A stretch of 62,191 nucleotides of DNA. It comes from Marinilabiliaceae bacterium UBA5213 (GTDB lineage Bacteria > Bacteroidota > Bacteroidia > Bacteroidales > Marinilabiliaceae). The stretch lies in contig DHVH01000240.1 in the NCBI GenBank assembly GCA_002412555.1, positions 1-62,191 on the forward strand. Reading direction: 5' to 3'. A program made the position numbers and the translations under genes. Of the stretch, positions 52,312 through 61,068 are shown in pieces. Numbering within the stretch: the stretch's first letter is position 1; every line of letters begins with the position of its first letter. The notes under the pieces were generated by a model that saw only the letters and a program-made list of their open reading frames with translations, ran no database searches and was not told where the DNA came from.

Positions 52312-53781
52312 TTAACGAGAATAATTAGGAGCCTCACTGGTAATGGTAACGTCATGCGGGTGTGATTCATCCACACCGGCATTGGTAATCCGTGTAAATC
52401 TGGCCTTGTGCAGGTCTTCAATGTTTCGGGCACCGCAATACCCCATTCCTGCACGCAATCCCCCAATCATTTGATAAATCACCTCCACGAGCGTTCCCTT
52501 ATAAGGCACGCGGGCTGAAATACCCTCCGGTACTAACTTCTTGATATCGTCCTCGACATCCTGAAAGTAGCGGTCTTTAGAACCTTTTTGCATGGCTTCC
52601 AAAGATCCCATTCCTCGGTAAGTCTTAAATTTTCGGCCGTTGTAAATGATGGTTTCACCGGGCGACTCTTCTACTCCGGCGAACAATGAGCCTGCCATGA
52701 CAGAATGAGCACCTGCTGCTATAGCTTTCACGATGTCTCCGCTGTAGCGCAAGCCACCATCCGCAATCACCGGCACGTCCGTCCCCTTTAAAGCTTTGGC
52801 CACTTCATATATAGCGGATAGCTGAGGCACACCAACTCCGGCAATCACACGGGTCGTGCAAATTGAACCGGGACCAATTCCTACCTTAACACCATCGGCA
52901 CCAGCTTTAACCAAATCAAGGGCAGCCTCACCCGTGGCAATATTACCTACCACCACTTCTAAGGTGGGATAGCGTCTTTTGGCTTCTTTGAGTGTTTCAA
53001 TTACGCCTTTACTATGGCCATGGGCCGTATCAATAACTATGGCATCCACATTGGCATTGACCAATGCTTCTATGCGCTCAAAAGTATTATAAGTCACTCC
53101 AACGCCACCTGCCACGCGTAAACGTCCTTTTTCATCCTTACAGGCCATAGGTTTATCCTTGGCTTTGGTAATATCTTTATAGGTAACCAGACCAATCAGC
53201 TTGTTATCCTTATCAACAACAGGTAGTTTTTCAATTTTATACTGCTGCAAAATGGCTGCGGCACTCTCTAAGTCGGTAGTTTGATTAGTCGTTACAAGCC
53301 CCTCCGAAGTCATCACCTCATCAATATGTCTCGACATATTGTTCTCAAAGCGCAAATCCCTGTTGGTAACAATTCCCACCAAATAGCCATGTTCATCCAC
53401 CACCGGAATGCCGCCTATCTTGTATTCACTCATCAATTTAAGTGCATCGGCTACAGTTTTTCCTCGTTGAATGGTAACAGGATTATAAATCATGCCATTC
53501 TCAGCACGTTTAACGACTTCAACCTGACGTGCCTGCTCCTCTATGGTCATGTTTTTATGGATGACGCCAATTCCACCTTCACGCGCAATGGCGATGGCCA
53601 TTCTCGCCTCGGTAACAGTATCCATGGCAGCCGATAAAATGGGCGTATTCAGAATAATATTTCGTGAAAAACGCGATACCAGACTAACCTCCCGTGGCAG
53701 CACATCCGAGTAGGATGGAATCAATAAAACATCATCAAATGTTAGGCCGTCGGAAACAATTCTATCTTCAATAAATGACAT
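52312..53781 (-). CDS. guaB: Inosine-5'-monophosphate dehydrogenase
   Basis: A 489-residue enzyme that oxidises IMP to XMP with NAD, the first step to GMP. It starts at ATG 53781 (MSFIEDRIVSDGLTFDDVLLIPSYSDVLP), where homologues begin; the ATG at 53820 would lie in front of the promoter element. Visible are LSAAMDTVTEARMAIAIAREGGIGVIHKN, the two CBS domains (about 95-205), and the catalytic loop GIGPGSICTTRVIAG with its Cys, then the flap MGSLEAMQKGSKDRYF. Length and motifs are normal. It is monocistronic, with its own terminator. Confidence 0.96.
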   Translation of the reverse strand: MSFIEDRIVSDGLTFDDVLLIPSYSDVLPREVSLVSRFSRNIILNTPILSAAMDTVTEARMAIAIAREGGIGVIHKNMTIEEQARQVEVVKRAENGMIYNPVTIQRGKTVADALKLMSEYKIGGIPVVDEHGYLVGIVTNRDLRFENNMSRHIDEVMTSEGLVTTNQTTDLESAAAILQQYKIEKLPVVDKDNKLIGLVTYKDITKAKDKPMACKDEKGRLRVAGGVGVTYNTFERIEALVNANVDAIVIDTAHGHSKGVIETLKEAKRRYPTLEVVVGNIATGEAALDLVKAGADGVKVGIGPGSICTTRVIAGVGVPQLSAIYEVAKALKGTDVPVIADGGLRYSGDIVKAIAAGAHSVMAGSLFAGVEESPGETIIYNGRKFKTYRGMGSLEAMQKGSKDRYFQDVEDDIKKLVPEGISARVPYKGTLVEVIYQMIGGLRAGMGYCGARNIEDLHKARFTRITNAGVDESHPHDVTITSEAPNYSR

Positions 53782-53817
53782 AGGTGAAGCTTTTTGGGTG
53801 TTAGAAATAAATTTGCG

Positions 53818-53825
53818 CAAAGGTA
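53818..53825 (-). promoter_or_regulatory. Candidate -7 element for guaB
   Basis: On the minus strand, TACCTTTG fits TAnnTTTG and lies 36 bases before the guaB ATG. No clear -33 box is seen. Confidence 0.5.
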
Positions 53826-53864
53826 CAAAAATAATATGAGCCTGTTTCTCATTACGATTTTTTC

Positions 53865-53872
53865 TATCTTTG
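53865..53872 (+). promoter_or_regulatory. Candidate -7 element for the lipoprotein gene
   Basis: TATCTTTG fits TAnnTTTG and lies 33 bases before the ATG at 53906. It diverges from the guaB element, so both genes seem to start within a 50-base stretch. Confidence 0.5.
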
Positions 53873-53905
53873 TAAGGGCACCATTATTCTATAACAATTG
53901 GTACA

Positions 53906-54718
53906 ATGACAAACAAATTAATATATCTTCTTTCAATCCTGCTATTTATTAGTTGCGGGCCTTCCCGACAGGAGCAGGCACAAGAGAAATTGGCTGAAGC
54001 CATTAGCCTTAAAGATTCTGGCAATTTCAACATGGCTAAGCTGAAGCTGGATTCTCTCATACAAGCGTTTAAAGACCTTCCGGAGGAAACTAAAAGTGCC
54101 AAAGCACTTTTAAGTGAAATCAACATTAATGAACAAGAGCGCAACCTGTTATTCCTAGATAGTGCGCATATAACTAAGGAGGCCTTGTTGGAACCTTTAA
54201 TGAAGAACTTCATCCTTTCAGATGAATATGGTTCAACAAAAATATTGATCCATAAAAGACAAAGACCTGAGAATAGTTATAACCGCACCTTTTTAAGAGC
54301 TCATCTGAATGAGGCTGGCGATTTTTTCATTTCGAGCAGATACCATGGCACAAAATGGATTTATCACCAACAAATCAGGGTCTATTACCAGAACCAGTCG
54401 GTACTCTCCGAAATTGTGGAAGAGGACGGTTTTAACAACCGAAGATTTGAAGACGGTGAATTTAAATGGGAAATTGTCAATTACAAAGACGGGAAGGACA
54501 ATGGCGTTGTTGATTTCATTGCTACAAATTGGGAAAGTCCCTTGCGTGTTCAATTGATGGGAAGGGCTCATGAGTATATTATCATGGAAAAATTTGACAG
54601 AGAAGCCATTCGGGATGCCTATGAGATTTCTTTTGTCCTGAAAGAAATTGACCGGATTAAAACAGAAAGAAACCGCACTCAAAAAGCGCTGCAAAAATTA
54701 AAAGAGGAAGTCCGGTAA
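53906..54718 (+). CDS. Predicted lipoprotein, unknown function
   Basis: A 270-residue protein with a lipoprotein signal MTNKLIYLLSILLFISCGPS (lipobox FISC). The first third is helical and charged (QEKLAEAISLKDSGNFNMAKLKLDSLIQAF, a TPR-like helical pair). The rest is mixed alpha/beta with no known motif. A C-terminal coiled segment ends it (EIDRIKTERNRTQKALQKLKEE). I do not recognise a family. It lies between guaB and the giant surface protein and has its own promoter candidate. Confidence 0.7.
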   Translation: MTNKLIYLLSILLFISCGPSRQEQAQEKLAEAISLKDSGNFNMAKLKLDSLIQAFKDLPEETKSAKALLSEININEQERNLLFLDSAHITKEALLEPLMKNFILSDEYGSTKILIHKRQRPENSYNRTFLRAHLNEAGDFFISSRYHGTKWIYHQQIRVYYQNQSVLSEIVEEDGFNNRRFEDGEFKWEIVNYKDGKDNGVVDFIATNWESPLRVQLMGRAHEYIIMEKFDREAIRDAYEISFVLKEIDRIKTERNRTQKALQKLKEEVR

Positions 54719-54859
54719 ACCATATGAATTAATAACTATTTAAATCGTTTCCAAATTGTCTAAGATAAGTCCGGCTTCGCACCAAAAATCATCCAGTTAA
54801 TCAAAAAACAGGTGCATTTGGCTCTATAGGGTTGTACATTTATACACATTACGTCCTAA

Positions 54860-57800
54860 ATGAGCCGACTTATGAACAATATATTCACCCGCACTTTTCT
54901 TTTATTTTGTCTTTTCCTGACATCAGAACCCCTATTCTCTGATAATACCAGTTTCTCTTCCCCTTTTTATGAAAATCTAGGTGAAGCGCTTGCCAAACAG
55001 CTCCTTCTTACAGATACTTCTGATGCTGCTCAATTAGGCATCACCATTACCGGACCGGATGTTGTCAATGACCCGGTCACTATTAACAACTCGACAACCA
55101 TCTCCATTACAGTTGCCAATGCGGGACCTCATGATGCCAGCGGCTTTTCTGTTGTGGTTGATATTCCCAGTGGCTTGTCTGTTATCTTATCAGATCCGGA
55201 GGATGGTTCTTTTGTTAATAATGAAAACATAGGCACATGGTCAATACCAGAGTTAGAAGTTGATACAGAAGTCAGTCTCGAATTAACACTGGACGTTAAA
55301 CCAAGCGGCGATTACGAATTAACTGCTCATATCACAGATGTTGTAGAAAATAATAATGACCATAATAACACAGCAACAATAACTCTTCAGCCTTTGGCCG
55401 ATCTGGGGATTGAGATGACCGTTAATGAGGTTGCACCCAATGTGGGCGACGAGGTAACTTTTACCATTACTGCCTCCAACGATGGCCCAAGTGACGCGAC
55501 AGATGTTATGGTCACTGCTGAATTACCTGCCGGTTACACCTATGTATCTCATTCAGGAGATGGAAATTACACCGAGGGTAACGGCGTCTGGGATGTAGGC
55601 GCCCTAAATGCAACTTCAAGCAAGGTGGTACAAATCACTGCTAAAGTAAATCCTTCAGGCACTTACAACTTCACCGGCACCATTTCCGGCGGGCAGAAAG
55701 ATCCGGTGGACGCCAATGACGCTGCAAATACCATTACCGCCCCTACCCCCATCACCGATCTTGGCATCACCATGGCCGTCAATAATCCCAACCCCAACGT
55801 GGACAGCAACGTGGTATTCACCATCACAGCAGCCAACGACGGGCCTAGTAATGCCACCGGGGTTGCAGTGACAGCCGCCCTGCCCAACGGCTACACCTAT
55901 GTATCTCATACGGGAGGTGAAAGCTATATTTCGGGTACGGGGGTGTGGACTGTAGGCAATTTAGCCAGTGGTAACAGCACAGCGATGACCATCACAGCTA
56001 CAGTAAAGCCTTCAGGCACTTACAACTTCACCGGCACTATTACTGGGGGAGAGACTGATCCGAATGATCTCAATGACAATGCCAACGCAACTACCGCACC
56101 TACCCCCATCACCGACCTTGAGATAACCATGGCCGTCAGTAATCCCAACCCCAACGTGGGCAGCAACGTGGTATTCACCATCACTGCAGCCAACGACGGG
56201 CCTAGTAATGCCACCGGGGTTACAGTGACAGCCGCCCTGCCCAACGGCTACACCTATGTATCTCATACGGGAGGTGAAAGCTACATTCCGGGTACCGGAG
56301 CGTGGACTGTGGGCAATTTAACAAGTGACAGCAATACAGAAATGACCCTCACAGCTACGGTAAATCCTCCGGGAAATTACGTTTTCAATGGCACTATTAC
56401 TGGTAATCAAGATGATTTATCCACTGGCAATAACAGCGCCCAAGTTGCTGTCACCCCGCAACTAAGCGACCTTCAAATCACCCTGAGTTCCTCAACCTCC
56501 AATCCACAAATTGGCGAGGTGGTCACTTTTACCATAACCTTACAAAACGCAGGCCCTAACAATGCTACCGGAATTGCAGTTAACGCCTCTGTCCCCACCG
56601 GGTATTCAAACATTACAGCTATCTCCTCAGCAGGTGTCCTAACCGGGAGCACCATCAACTGGACCAACAAAAACCTGAACAATGGGGCAACACTATTATT
56701 GACCTTTAAGGCCACCATCAATGCACCCCAACAGGCCCCCAACGAGTATCGGGTTACGGCCCTTATTTCAGCCATCGACCAATACGACCCTGTTGCCAGC
56801 AACAATAACACCTCTGTAACACCAAACATATCCAACACACCACCAGTAGCCAACGATGACTTTGCCACCACCGATGAGGATACACCATTAAATGTCAGTG
56901 CAGCCAACGGCGTATTAAACAACGATACAGATATTGATGGCGACCCATTAACGGTCACCCAGTTTACTGTAAACGGCACTACCAGACCAGCTGGCACAGA
57001 GTTTACCTTTACCCAGGGGAAAATCATCATCCGGCCGAATGGCAGTTTTACCTATACGCCAGCCTTGAATTTTAATGGAGCTGTGCCCGACATTACCTAT
57101 ACCGTTTCAGACGGTACTGCTACAGATACCGGCATCCTCAAAATAACGGTCAATCCCGTCAACGATCCCCCCGTGGCCAATGATGATTATGTATTCACCG
57201 CCGAGGGCACACCGGTTAATTACAATGTATTGGCCAATGATAACGACAATGCCGACGGATCTGCAGGTGGTCTGGATATTAACACCCTTAAAATTACCCA
57301 ACATCCCAGTCACGGCACCCTCACCATTCTGCCAAACAAGCATATCAACTACTCCCCTCATACTGGTTTTTACGGTACTGATGAAGCGGAGTATGAAATT
57401 TGCGATCTTGGACATCCGGGCTCATTGTGCAGCAGGGCCAAAATATTCTTTTCCGTTACCCGCCGTTCGCCAATCGCCAATGATGACACAGATGAAACAG
57501 ATGAAGACGAAGCGGTTCAAATTGATATTCTAGCCAATGATGAAGATACCGACATTGACCCAAGCACTGTTGTCATCATTGCCCAACCACAAAATGGAAC
57601 AGCCACCTATCTGGGCAATGGCATTGTTGAATACATGCCCAACCAGGATTATAATGGCACTGATTTTTTTACTTATACCGTCACCGACCTCACCAATCTG
57701 ACCAGTAATGTAGCCAGAGTGGATATAACCATTCACCCGGTCGACGATGCCCCTGTAGCAACCGGTGGCTTGTACACAACCCGTGAAAACCAGTCCGTTG

Positions 57801-60088
57801 TTATCCCAATTAGTGAGCGGGTGAGCGATGCCGACAACAACATCGACTGGAATGCCATAACCATTGTGACCCAACCGACCAACGGACAGGTCACCAATGG
57901 CCCTGGCACCGGAGAGTTAACTTACACACCTGCCAATAATTTTTCGGGTACCGATGCCTTTCAATTCACCATAACAGATTTGACCAACCTGACCAGCAAC
58001 GTGGCAACCATAAGCATTCAGGTGTCGGACCAGGCGCCTACTGCCGTAGATGATGTGGCAACCACCAATGAAGATCAAGCTGTTGTCATACCGGTTTTGA
58101 ACAACGACACCGATCCGCAAAACAACATAGATGTCTCGTCTGTGACCATTTCCATAGCCCCGCTTAACGGTAGCGCTACTCCCAACCCCAACGGCACCGT
58201 CATCTACACCCCCAACCCCAATTATTTTGGGGAAGACTCCTTTTTTTACACAGTATGTGATGAGACCGACTATTGCGATGAAGCCAAAGTAACCATCACC
58301 ATACACCCAGTTAATGATGCCCCTGTTGCAGTGGATGATGAAGTAACGCTGTTCGAAGACACCTCAGTCCTTATTCGGGTATTGAACAACGATTATGATG
58401 TGGACAACAGCAATGATGAACTAACACTCACCATAGTAACCCCTCCCCTACACGGTACAGCCCAATTGGTTTTAGAACCAATTGGCATCCAATACACCCC
58501 TGATGAAAATTACTTCGGCACCGACCAGTTCGTGTATCGCATTACCGACCCAGAGGGCTTATGGGACGAAGCCACCGTAAATCTGACCATTATATGGGTC
58601 AATGACGCCCCTCGTCCGGCCAACGATCAATATGGCCCCATTTCTATGGCGGGATTAAATCTGGATGTGCTGGCCAATGATATGGATCCCGACGACAACC
58701 TGGATCCTTCCAGTCTCTCGATCTATAAAGCGCCAACGCATGGCACTGCTACGCCCAATCCTGATGGCACCGTATTTTATTTGCCGAACGAAGACTTCTT
58801 CGGAAATGACAGCTTCATCTATCAGATTTGTGATACAGAAGGTGCTTGTGCACAGGCAGAAGTCTCTTTATGGGTCATTGCGGGCAATGGCCCGCCAATT
58901 GCCAATGATGATGTCTACACCTTAATGGAGGATGAACCCTTCTTGTTCAACCCCTTAGGCAATGACACGGATCCCAACAACAACATTGATCCCTCCACCC
59001 TTAGCATCGTTCAGGCGCCAGTAAACGGCACACTGGAATTTGTGGGTAATGATGGCAGTCTGCGCTACACCCCGGCGCCGGACTATTACGGAACTGACAC
59101 TTTTATTTATGAGATCTGCGATACCGGAGATCCGGTCTATTGCGACCAGGCCACCGTCAACTTCACCATTGAACCGGTGAATGATGCACCACGACCACTG
59201 CCCGATTTCATTGCAACTTACGATATGACCATAGTCACCATCAATGTGCTGACCAACGACATTGAACCGGAAGGTGAAGCCATGACCGCTTCATTAATAA
59301 CGGATAGCCCTTCGGAATTTGGCGTCTTCCAACTGACTGAAGATGGTGCCTTCACCTATGAAGCCTACCCCGGAAGTTATTGCAACACCGATAGGGTTTA
59401 TTACCGGGTGTGCGATCCCCACAATGCCTGTGCTGAATCCTACATCGATATTGAGATCAGCCCCTTAGATACTGACGGAGATGGCATTCCAGATTACCTG
59501 GAAAAAGATCTGCACCTGTATGATGGCGATCCCCTGGATCACCATAACATGACTGATTGGCCGGATACAGATGGGGACGGCATTCCGGACTATCTCAGCA
59601 CCGATTCGGATGGCGACGGAATTCCGGACTCGGTGGAGTCTGGCATAATCGACCCCTGTGTGGATATGCCCAGAGACACCGATGGGGATGGCATTCCTGA
59701 TTATCGGGATCTGGACTCAGATGGTGACGGCGTGCCTGATGCTGAGGAAGGAACCGGCGACTGTGACAACGATGGCATTCCCAATTACATCGACCCCTTT
59801 GATGATTGTTCAGACAGACTCAATGTGCCGTCTACCTTTTCGCCCAATGGCGATGGAGTTAATGATTACTGGGTTATTCAAGGAGTTACAGATTTCCCGG
59901 ACAGTGAACTAAGCATTTTCAATCGCTGGGGCAACCTTGTTTACCAAAAAGCACCCTACGATAACAGCTGGGATGGCAGAGCCTCATCAAGCGTATTTGG
60001 TTCTGACGAACTACCCGAAGGCACCTATTTCTACATCCTCAAATTGGATGGAGAAATATACAAAGGAAGCATATATATCAAAAAATGA
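54860..60088 (+). CDS. Giant type IX-secreted surface protein (DUF11, tandem-95, CHU_C type B sorting domain)
   Basis: A 1742-residue exported protein. A signal peptide spans about 1-28 (IFTRTFLLFCLFLTSEPLFS). About 53-655 are five DUF11 repeats (pattern VTFTITxxNDGPSNAT). About 658-1530 are nine tandem-95/cadherin-like repeats (pattern PVANDDxxTxxED...NDTD). About 1535-1650 is a run of thrombospondin type 3-like Ca-binding repeats (DTDGDGIPDY). About 1652-1742 is the gliding-motility-associated CHU_C domain (FSPNGDGVNDYWVI, FNRWGNLVYQK, WDG, EGTYFYILKL), the type B sorting signal of type IX secretion. It is probably an adhesin or matrix protein on the cell surface. The partner PorP/SprF gene starts 40 bases later. 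Confidence 0.94.
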   Translation: MSRLMNNIFTRTFLLFCLFLTSEPLFSDNTSFSSPFYENLGEALAKQLLLTDTSDAAQLGITITGPDVVNDPVTINNSTTISITVANAGPHDASGFSVVVDIPSGLSVILSDPEDGSFVNNENIGTWSIPELEVDTEVSLELTLDVKPSGDYELTAHITDVVENNNDHNNTATITLQPLADLGIEMTVNEVAPNVGDEVTFTITASNDGPSDATDVMVTAELPAGYTYVSHSGDGNYTEGNGVWDVGALNATSSKVVQITAKVNPSGTYNFTGTISGGQKDPVDANDAANTITAPTPITDLGITMAVNNPNPNVDSNVVFTITAANDGPSNATGVAVTAALPNGYTYVSHTGGESYISGTGVWTVGNLASGNSTAMTITATVKPSGTYNFTGTITGGETDPNDLNDNANATTAPTPITDLEITMAVSNPNPNVGSNVVFTITAANDGPSNATGVTVTAALPNGYTYVSHTGGESYIPGTGAWTVGNLTSDSNTEMTLTATVNPPGNYVFNGTITGNQDDLSTGNNSAQVAVTPQLSDLQITLSSSTSNPQIGEVVTFTITLQNAGPNNATGIAVNASVPTGYSNITAISSAGVLTGSTINWTNKNLNNGATLLLTFKATINAPQQAPNEYRVTALISAIDQYDPVASNNNTSVTPNISNTPPVANDDFATTDEDTPLNVSAANGVLNNDTDIDGDPLTVTQFTVNGTTRPAGTEFTFTQGKIIIRPNGSFTYTPALNFNGAVPDITYTVSDGTATDTGILKITVNPVNDPPVANDDYVFTAEGTPVNYNVLANDNDNADGSAGGLDINTLKITQHPSHGTLTILPNKHINYSPHTGFYGTDEAEYEICDLGHPGSLCSRAKIFFSVTRRSPIANDDTDETDEDEAVQIDILANDEDTDIDPSTVVIIAQPQNGTATYLGNGIVEYMPNQDYNGTDFFTYTVTDLTNLTSNVARVDITIHPVDDAPVATGGLYTTRENQSVVIPISERVSDADNNIDWNAITIVTQPTNGQVTNGPGTGELTYTPANNFSGTDAFQFTITDLTNLTSNVATISIQVSDQAPTAVDDVATTNEDQAVVIPVLNNDTDPQNNIDVSSVTISIAPLNGSATPNPNGTVIYTPNPNYFGEDSFFYTVCDETDYCDEAKVTITIHPVNDAPVAVDDEVTLFEDTSVLIRVLNNDYDVDNSNDELTLTIVTPPLHGTAQLVLEPIGIQYTPDENYFGTDQFVYRITDPEGLWDEATVNLTIIWVNDAPRPANDQYGPISMAGLNLDVLANDMDPDDNLDPSSLSIYKAPTHGTATPNPDGTVFYLPNEDFFGNDSFIYQICDTEGACAQAEVSLWVIAGNGPPIANDDVYTLMEDEPFLFNPLGNDTDPNNNIDPSTLSIVQAPVNGTLEFVGNDGSLRYTPAPDYYGTDTFIYEICDTGDPVYCDQATVNFTIEPVNDAPRPLPDFIATYDMTIVTINVLTNDIEPEGEAMTASLITDSPSEFGVFQLTEDGAFTYEAYPGSYCNTDRVYYRVCDPHNACAESYIDIEISPLDTDGDGIPDYLEKDLHLYDGDPLDHHNMTDWPDTDGDGIPDYLSTDSDGDGIPDSVESGIIDPCVDMPRDTDGDGIPDYRDLDSDGDGVPDAEEGTGDCDNDGIPNYIDPFDDCSDRLNVPSTFSPNGDGVNDYWVIQGVTDFPDSELSIFNRWGNLVYQKAPYDNSWDGRASSSVFGSDELPEGTYFYILKLDGEIYKGSIYIKK
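55652..56365 (+). repeat. Two near-identical tandem DUF11 units of 357 bp
   Basis: The stretches starting at 55652 and 56009 (both CCTTCAGGCACTTACAACTT) are 357 bases apart and nearly identical over most of their length, for example around 55786-55867 and 56143-56224. The copies differ at scattered sites, mainly in the variable loop before each TAPTPITDL. This implies a recent in-frame duplication of one DUF11 repeat; the flanking repeats are much more diverged. Confidence 0.85.
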
Positions 60089-60128
60089 TGCGGTAGCACC
60101 TAACGTTGCCACCTAAAGAGAAGAAACA

Positions 60129-61067
60129 ATGCAAAGACTAAAAATAAAAGCACTTTTAATATTCTGTTGCACATGGATGTGTCCGGGCATACTCCCGGCG
60201 CAGCAAGATCCGCTCCTGACACAGTATATGTTTAACACCCTGGCTTTAAATCCGGCTTATGCCGGCACCAACGGGGTGCTAAGCGCCATGATAGCCTCCA
60301 GACACCAGTGGGTCGGGTTCGAAGATGCGCCAACCACGCAGACTTTCACCCTACATACGCCTGTTGCCAAAAAGAATTTTGGCATGGGATTGACCGTGAT
60401 TCACGACAAAATTGGTCCGGTGACCAATACTTCTGCGTGGCTCGACTACTCCTACCACCTGCGTTTCAACGGCAAAGCAAAGTTGGCGCTTGGCTTAAAA
60501 GGGGGTTTTAGCTATTTTCAGAAGGATCTGAGTCGTTTTCTGAATGAAGTGGGAACAGATGATCAAGCCTATGCTGAAACAACAGAGCCACACTTGCTCC
60601 CCAATTTTGGCTTTGGTGCCTATTTTTGGTCGGATCGCTATTTTATAGGGCTTTCGACCCCGCGACTCATTGAAAACGAGCTGGATGATAGTGATGTTTC
60701 ATCAGCCTATATTTCAAAAGAAAATCGCTTGTATCTGTTAATGGCCGGCTATGTTTTTCCATTGGGAGCCGAATTGCACCTCAAACCCTCTTTCATAATA
60801 CGGGCAACAGAATCAGCACCTGTCTCTTACGATCTCAATTTAAGTCTTTTGATAAAAGAAAAATTATGGATAGGCGGCTTTTACAGACCGAGCGAGTCGA
60901 TGGGCGGACTAGTCAAGTATCAGATTACCAATCAACTGGGTGTCGGCTATGCCTATGAAACGGGCATCAAAGAACTGGTGTCTCAGTTTGGCGACACACA
61001 CGAAGTCATGCTCAGCTTTGAGTTTAACTTTAGGAAAGACAAAATTCTGAACCCAAGATACTTCTAA
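60129..61067 (+). CDS. Type IX secretion system membrane protein, PorP/SprF family
   Basis: A 312-residue outer-membrane beta-barrel protein with a signal peptide (ALLIFCCTWMCPGILPAQ). The family opening is strong: QQDPLLTQYMFNTLALNPAYAGTNGVLSAMIASRHQWVGFEDAPTTQTFTLH. Alternating strands continue to a C-terminal EVMLSFEFNFRKDKILNPRYF. PorP/SprF proteins pair with adjacent type B (CHU_C) cargo and are needed for its export or anchoring, as SprF is for SprB. It directly follows the giant surface protein gene and precedes the PD40 gene by one base, so the three form an operon. Confidence 0.95.
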   Translation: MQRLKIKALLIFCCTWMCPGILPAQQDPLLTQYMFNTLALNPAYAGTNGVLSAMIASRHQWVGFEDAPTTQTFTLHTPVAKKNFGMGLTVIHDKIGPVTNTSAWLDYSYHLRFNGKAKLALGLKGGFSYFQKDLSRFLNEVGTDDQAYAETTEPHLLPNFGFGAYFWSDRYFIGLSTPRLIENELDDSDVSSAYISKENRLYLLMAGYVFPLGAELHLKPSFIIRATESAPVSYDLNLSLLIKEKLWIGGFYRPSESMGGLVKYQITNQLGVGYAYETGIKELVSQFGDTHEVMLSFEFNFRKDKILNPRYF

Positions 61068-61068
61068 A

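Noticed and set aside
55655..56266. Pairs of minus-strand frames inside the giant surface protein gene
   Set aside because: They are mirror images of the duplicated DUF11 repeat and have no separate support.
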